A stretch of DNA of 8,162 bases from Victivallales bacterium. GTDB lineage: Bacteria > Verrucomicrobiota > Lentisphaeria > Oligosphaerales > Oligosphaeraceae. Shown in pieces: positions 5,413 to 8,162 of this stretch. The notes beneath the pieces were generated by a model. The model was not told where the DNA came from, made no database searches, and saw only the letters and a program-made list of their open reading frames with translations. The stretch lies in the NCBI GenBank assembly GCA_017458805.1, contig JAFTAC010000418.1:1-8162 (forward strand). Reading direction: 5' to 3'. Position 1 is the first letter of the stretch. The number at the start of each line of letters is the position of its first letter. The position numbers and the translations under genes are program-made.

Positions 5413-7747
5413 GACTATCCGCACGAGCAATGAGTATTTTTGGTCGTCCCTCGCCCTTGATCTTTTGAATAATGATGCGGCGCTGTGCTTCTAGTTGTTG
5501 CAGCACGGGCTGCAATCGCTCTCTGGGCACGTTGCGATTTAGAGCCGCACTCAATTGCGTGGCAGTCAACGGGCCAAGACGCAAAGCCATCAAAATTTTC
5601 TCTTCCAGAGGATCAGCGGCTCGCTCATCAAAAATGTAGACTGCCGAATCCTGTGCATAGCGCCAAAGGGATAAGGCTGCTCGCAAGTGGTGATCATCAA
5701 TACGATCCTGACCATCCAACAACGCATAGACCAGGGCGAGACGTATGGTCTGCGCTTCCGCCCGGTTAATGATGCTACCCACGAGCCCCATATGTTCTTG
5801 TGAAAGCCATGGGTATACTTGTTCCCATAGGGTCATGGCGTGGTCGGTGAAGCGCATGGCTCCACGCCTCTGGGCAAGTGACACGAGCCGCCAGAGTTCA
5901 CGCTGAATGCGGGCCAGCTCGCATTGTTCCATGCGTGGGGGCAGTGGTACTAACTTTGAACGACGTGCACAGATCCAGAGGAAGCGATTGCCAAAACCGT
6001 TGAAAGCTTGCACATCTCCAAGACACACGGCCAGCTCTTGCATAGTGATGTGGGTAAGAATGTTGATATGAGCTCCATGAACTCGGATGGGATTGTTTTT
6101 AGTCAGGGGGGCATAGTCACCAGAATCCCAGAAACAACGGATGCCCATAGACAGGGTGTTGCCTTCGCGCTTGGTACAAGCCAAACCACTGGCAAATTCT
6201 TCATCCAGAATGACCAAGCGTTTATCGTACTTATCGCGCTGCGGCTCATCAGAATGGTCGCGCTCTTGCCGCTCGCGTTCAGTATCACTCACATCGCGGA
6301 CATAGTAGGCCAACCCCTCTCCAGTAGAGAGTGGTCCCCCGCTTTCACGCGCCGGTGGTGGCAAACGTAAGTCATACAGTTCAGAGGCTATACAGAGATC
6401 GCGGGCAAAGAGACGTGTGACGGGGTAGCGAGATGTACCCTTGCGGGCTTTACTTGAATTGCCACAGATAACAGCGAAAAGACGCGGCGGGTGGATGGTT
6501 TCGCCCACATGTACATGCGGCCCCTTACCCGGAGCGAGACCATATACTTCAGCACAAAAGCGCACTAAGGCTGTAATACACACCGCTGCTGGGTCTGCCT
6601 CACTGTCTCGTGTTGCTAGATTGACGAAATCTCCCAATAGGCCAGGACATGCTTCAAAAGAAAAAACAGGCCAAACTTTAAGGTTAAGAGAGATGTCGTC
6701 CATAGTATCCGCATCCTCTTCGACCTTAGGCTGGGATTGCGACACGATGACACCTGGCATACCTCTTGAGAAAGCCTGTGGAAAACGTACATAAGCTGCT
6801 TGAAAGAAAGCATCTAACGACAATGCTTGCCGGAGGCAGTCCTGCAGCGTATGGCCAGTCGGCATAGTATCTGCAACATCCCAGCCTTCTGGCGCATTCA
6901 TCGGTGGCAGTACGATAGAACAGCTTTGGACTTTGCCTTGGATGTGTCGTGACACATCCAAGGCCGCGCGAAATCCAGGCGCGTCGTTATCTGGCCAGAT
7001 GGTGACGTTACGGCCGAATATCGGGGAAAAATCTGTCTTGTCCACAGCCTTGGCTCCACCGCTCCAAGTAAGCGCAACATATTCTGGAAGGGAGTGCTGC
7101 GCTGCATCCGCTGTTTTTTCCCCTTCGACGATCAGGACTGGGGATTCGGGATGCTTGTTTACCCCCACAAGATTGTAGAGAGGACGCGGTTTTGGCAGAG
7201 CCTTCCAATGCCATTGGCTAGGAGCTTCACCCTTGCATCCATAGCAAAGAGGGAGCACCACTTTGCCTGCTGCCGTATTAAATCGAGCGGTGTAGGCCAA
7301 CGTATTCCCTTCCTTATCTGTATAGCGCCACATGTTCACAGGCATGCCATAATGAGGATGGCAACGGGGTGGTTCGGGTGCACTGATGGGTACGGGTACA
7401 ATGTACGTAAAAGGCACGGGGTGCTCCCGGTCACGGTAGGAAGAATCGGTAACTAATGTACTGACCCCGTATTGCTCTGCAAGACGCTGTGCTGCCCTGA
7501 AAGGACGTACATTCCAAACCAGAGCTGCAAGTCCAATAATGTCTGACCATGTGTCTCCGGTAGCGAAGTCGCTGCCTACTCCGGTTTGCAAATTGACGCG
7601 GCAGGATTCACCCGGTCCACCTTTCAACGAGCCACGAACATCTTCCCGCCCCATGACCCTGCCGCCGGGCAACAACTCCGCGATAACGACATCAAGACGG
7701 TTACACAGAACATCTTTCACATTCTGAAATAGAGTATTTTCGCTCAT
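5363..7747 (-). CDS. Replication protein: TOPRIM primase domain plus DUF3987-like helicase-type ATPase
   Basis: A 794-aa protein using ATG 7747, which overlaps the stop of the upstream gene (ATGA); a longer frame from 7807 would run 60 bases into that gene. Residues 40-80 resemble a primase N-terminal domain (DFATGDTWSDIIGL) but lack zinc cysteines. The TOPRIM domain has VLIVEGEKT (Glu208) and TIWPDNDAPG (Asp253, Asp255), the metal-binding residues of DnaG-type primases. The DUF3987/YfjI-like part has an atypical Walker A, GNSSKARKGTS (429-439), Walker B LVILDEEFAS (511-520), and GNRFLW (586-591). A winged-helix-like domain occupies 712-770. Together these fit a plasmid or phage-type primase-helicase; as the only replication gene here it is the likely initiator, but initiation is inferred. 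Its last codons form half of the ACGAAA inverted array. Confidence 0.88.
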   Translation of the reverse strand: MSENTLFQNVKDVLCNRLDVVIAELLPGGRVMGREDVRGSLKGGPGESCRVNLQTGVGSDFATGDTWSDIIGLAALVWNVRPFRAAQRLAEQYGVSTLVTDSSYRDREHPVPFTYIVPVPISAPEPPRCHPHYGMPVNMWRYTDKEGNTLAYTARFNTAAGKVVLPLCYGCKGEAPSQWHWKALPKPRPLYNLVGVNKHPESPVLIVEGEKTADAAQHSLPEYVALTWSGGAKAVDKTDFSPIFGRNVTIWPDNDAPGFRAALDVSRHIQGKVQSCSIVLPPMNAPEGWDVADTMPTGHTLQDCLRQALSLDAFFQAAYVRFPQAFSRGMPGVIVSQSQPKVEEDADTMDDISLNLKVWPVFSFEACPGLLGDFVNLATRDSEADPAAVCITALVRFCAEVYGLAPGKGPHVHVGETIHPPRLFAVICGNSSKARKGTSRYPVTRLFARDLCIASELYDLRLPPPARESGGPLSTGEGLAYYVRDVSDTERERQERDHSDEPQRDKYDKRLVILDEEFASGLACTKREGNTLSMGIRCFWDSGDYAPLTKNNPIRVHGAHINILTHITMQELAVCLGDVQAFNGFGNRFLWICARRSKLVPLPPRMEQCELARIQRELWRLVSLAQRRGAMRFTDHAMTLWEQVYPWLSQEHMGLVGSIINRAEAQTIRLALVYALLDGQDRIDDHHLRAALSLWRYAQDSAVYIFDERAADPLEEKILMALRLGPLTATQLSAALNRNVPRERLQPVLQQLEAQRRIIIQKIKGEGRPKILIARADSRTKTEIDEKNETTPTA

Positions 7748-7959
7748 TTCCGCCCCCGGAGTTGCGGAGCTGTGTCTTTTGTATAGACACTGCGCGAGAA
7801 GAACCATGTTTCCAAGTCATTCTGGTCATACATGACCTTGCTGCCGAGTTTGGCATAGCGCGGTCCTTTCTTCTTGTGCCGCCAAGCGGCCAGGGTGCTT
7901 GACTTGACCCCCAGGAACGCAGCGGCTTCTTCGGGAGTGAGTTTTTTCGTACCGGACAT
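7744..7959 (-). CDS. AlpA/MerR-like helix-turn-helix protein
   Basis: A 71-aa DNA-binding protein. LTPEEAAAFLGVKSSTLAAW (residues 7-26) is a classic helix-turn-helix of the HTH_17/excisionase type, followed by the wing RYAKLGSKVMYDQNDLETWF (34-53). Proteins of this kind act as excisionases, as AlpA-type activators, or as small regulators before plasmid rep genes. With no integrase in the window and a coupled replication gene downstream (ATGA overlap), a regulator or origin-binding cofactor is most likely. The start is fixed by AAGGAGG four bases before ATG 7959; an earlier in-frame ATG at 8025 lies inside a hairpin and has no ribosome site. Confidence 0.85.
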   Translation of the reverse strand: MSGTKKLTPEEAAAFLGVKSSTLAAWRHKKKGPRYAKLGSKVMYDQNDLETWFFSRSVYTKDTAPQLRGRK

Positions 7960-7970
7960 AACGCCTCCTT

Positions 7971-8049
7971 GTGTCAACATGAAAAAAAAGCCGGTGCGGG
8001 ATAATCCGTCTGGATGCGCAACCATAGCCCGGCGTCAACGCGAAAAAAA
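7971..8049. repeat. 18-bp imperfect direct repeat flanking the leader hairpin
   Basis: GTGTCAACATGAAAAAAA (7971-7988) and GCGTCAACGCGAAAAAAA (8032-8049) match at 15 of 18 positions and are 61 bases apart, about six helical turns. On the minus strand each gives a T-tract followed by TTGAC. They lie just before the helix-turn-helix gene and flank the leader hairpin, so they may be its autoregulatory sites. Confidence 0.5.
7982..8033 (-). terminator. Leader hairpin with T8 tract (terminator or attenuator of the rep operon)
   Basis: On the minus strand GCCGG (8033-8029) pairs with CCGGC (7994-7990); inside, GCG/CGC and ATCC/GGAT can also pair. Eight T follow at once (7989-7982), and the ribosome site of the helix-turn-helix gene comes only a few bases later. 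This has the shape of an intrinsic terminator. Since no room for a promoter remains after it, it is more likely an attenuator in the rep leader, or a second terminator in tandem with the one at 8071-8110. Confidence 0.5.
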
Positions 8050-8070
8050 TTGGGCGGCTTAGCAACCACA

Positions 8071-8110
8071 AAAGAAAACCTCCCCTTCTTAAGGCTAGGA
8101 GGGGGAGGTT
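8071..8110 (-). terminator. Probable rho-independent terminator, minus strand
   Basis: AACCTCCCC (8077-8085) and GGGGAGGTT (8102-8110) form a perfect nine-base stem with a 16-base loop. On the minus strand the stem is followed by TTCTTTTG, giving a T-rich tail; the plus-strand side has none. It would end a minus-strand transcript entering from the right edge. That fits the RNase-H-like gene if the window is circular. Confidence 0.7.
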
Positions 8111-8129
8111 GAAGATTAAACATGTATAT

Positions 8130-8162
8130 TCAGCTAATTACAATCGATACGCGGACAAAAAT
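8130..8162 (-). CDS. Possible C-terminal end of the RNase-H-like gene, if the window is circular
   Basis: Reading the minus strand from 8162 in the frame that leaves the left edge gives IFVRVSIVIS and then TGA (8132-8130). The joined protein would read ...LTREN-IFVRVSIVIS, ending in a hydrophobic strand, and a terminator stem begins 19 bases after the stop. This rests on the unproven assumption that base 8162 joins base 1. Otherwise this stretch shows nothing recognisable. Confidence 0.5.
   Translation of the reverse strand: MFVRVSIVIS

Noticed and set aside
5363..7807. 814-aa form of the replication protein starting at 7807
   Set aside because: It would overlap the upstream gene by 64 bases; ATG 7747 gives the usual ATGA coupling and a sensible N-terminus.
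7744..8025. Longer 93-aa form of the helix-turn-helix protein
   Set aside because: The extra residues are encoded by the leader hairpin and T-tract, and the strong AAGGAGG belongs to ATG 7959.
7744..8110. Integrative element boundary (excisionase gene, att site)
   Set aside because: No integrase, tRNA end or att-like core is present; the helix-turn-helix gene is coupled to rep, which fits a plasmid better.

Overview
This 8162-base window looks like a small mobilizable plasmid, and possibly the whole plasmid. Every convincing gene lies on the minus strand and serves either replication or conjugative mobilization; there is no housekeeping gene, tRNA, rRNA, insertion sequence or CRISPR array. 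The relaxase and MobC resemble those of ColE1-type (MOBP5/HEN) plasmids, and the following genes resemble the IncP TraK/TraL module, so a Gram-negative (proteobacterial or desulfobacterial) host is likely. The genus cannot be read from the sequence.

Layout in the direction of transcription (right to left). (1) 8162-7960: a probable intrinsic terminator at 8071-8110, then a leader with an 18-bp imperfect direct repeat and a second hairpin followed by eight T. (2) 7959-5363: a 71-aa AlpA/MerR-like helix-turn-helix protein, translationally coupled (ATGA) to a 794-aa TOPRIM plus DUF3987-type primase-helicase-like protein, the probable replication initiator. Its 3' end carries half of a large inverted repeat built of ACGAAA motifs. 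(3) 5321-4811: about 510 bases without a convincing gene, a possible replication-origin or leading region. (4) 4810-4756: a candidate oriT with nested inverted repeats and a ColE1-like nick sequence. (5) 4715-1481: a tightly packed mobilization operon: mobC, a MOBP5-like relaxase with an mbeD-like gene embedded out of frame in its 3' part, a TraK-like protein, a TraL/MobD-type ParA-like ATPase and a three-segment membrane protein. (6) 1480-1255: a perfect 14-bp-arm hairpin and a candidate promoter. (7) 1254-1: a protein with a possible DUF3800/RNase-H-like domain, running off the left edge.

The reading frame of that last gene meets the left edge exactly at a codon boundary. If the window ends are joined, it continues for 10 codons to a TGA at 8132-8130, and the minus-strand terminator follows 19 nt later. 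This is the main reason to suspect a complete circular replicon of about 8.16 kb.

How the parts would work together: MobC and probably the TraK-like protein bind oriT, the relaxase nicks the plus strand near 4804/4805, and DNA enters the recipient led by the rep side, with the mob genes last. A transfer (type IV secretion) channel would have to come from a helper element, because none is encoded here. The most notable observations are the His-Glu-His variant of the HEN relaxase motif, the overprinted mbeD-like gene, the mixture of ColE1-like and IncP-like mobilization genes, the ACGAAA mirror array, the possible leader attenuator in front of the rep operon, and the unexplained RNase-H-like cargo gene with its own promoter region.
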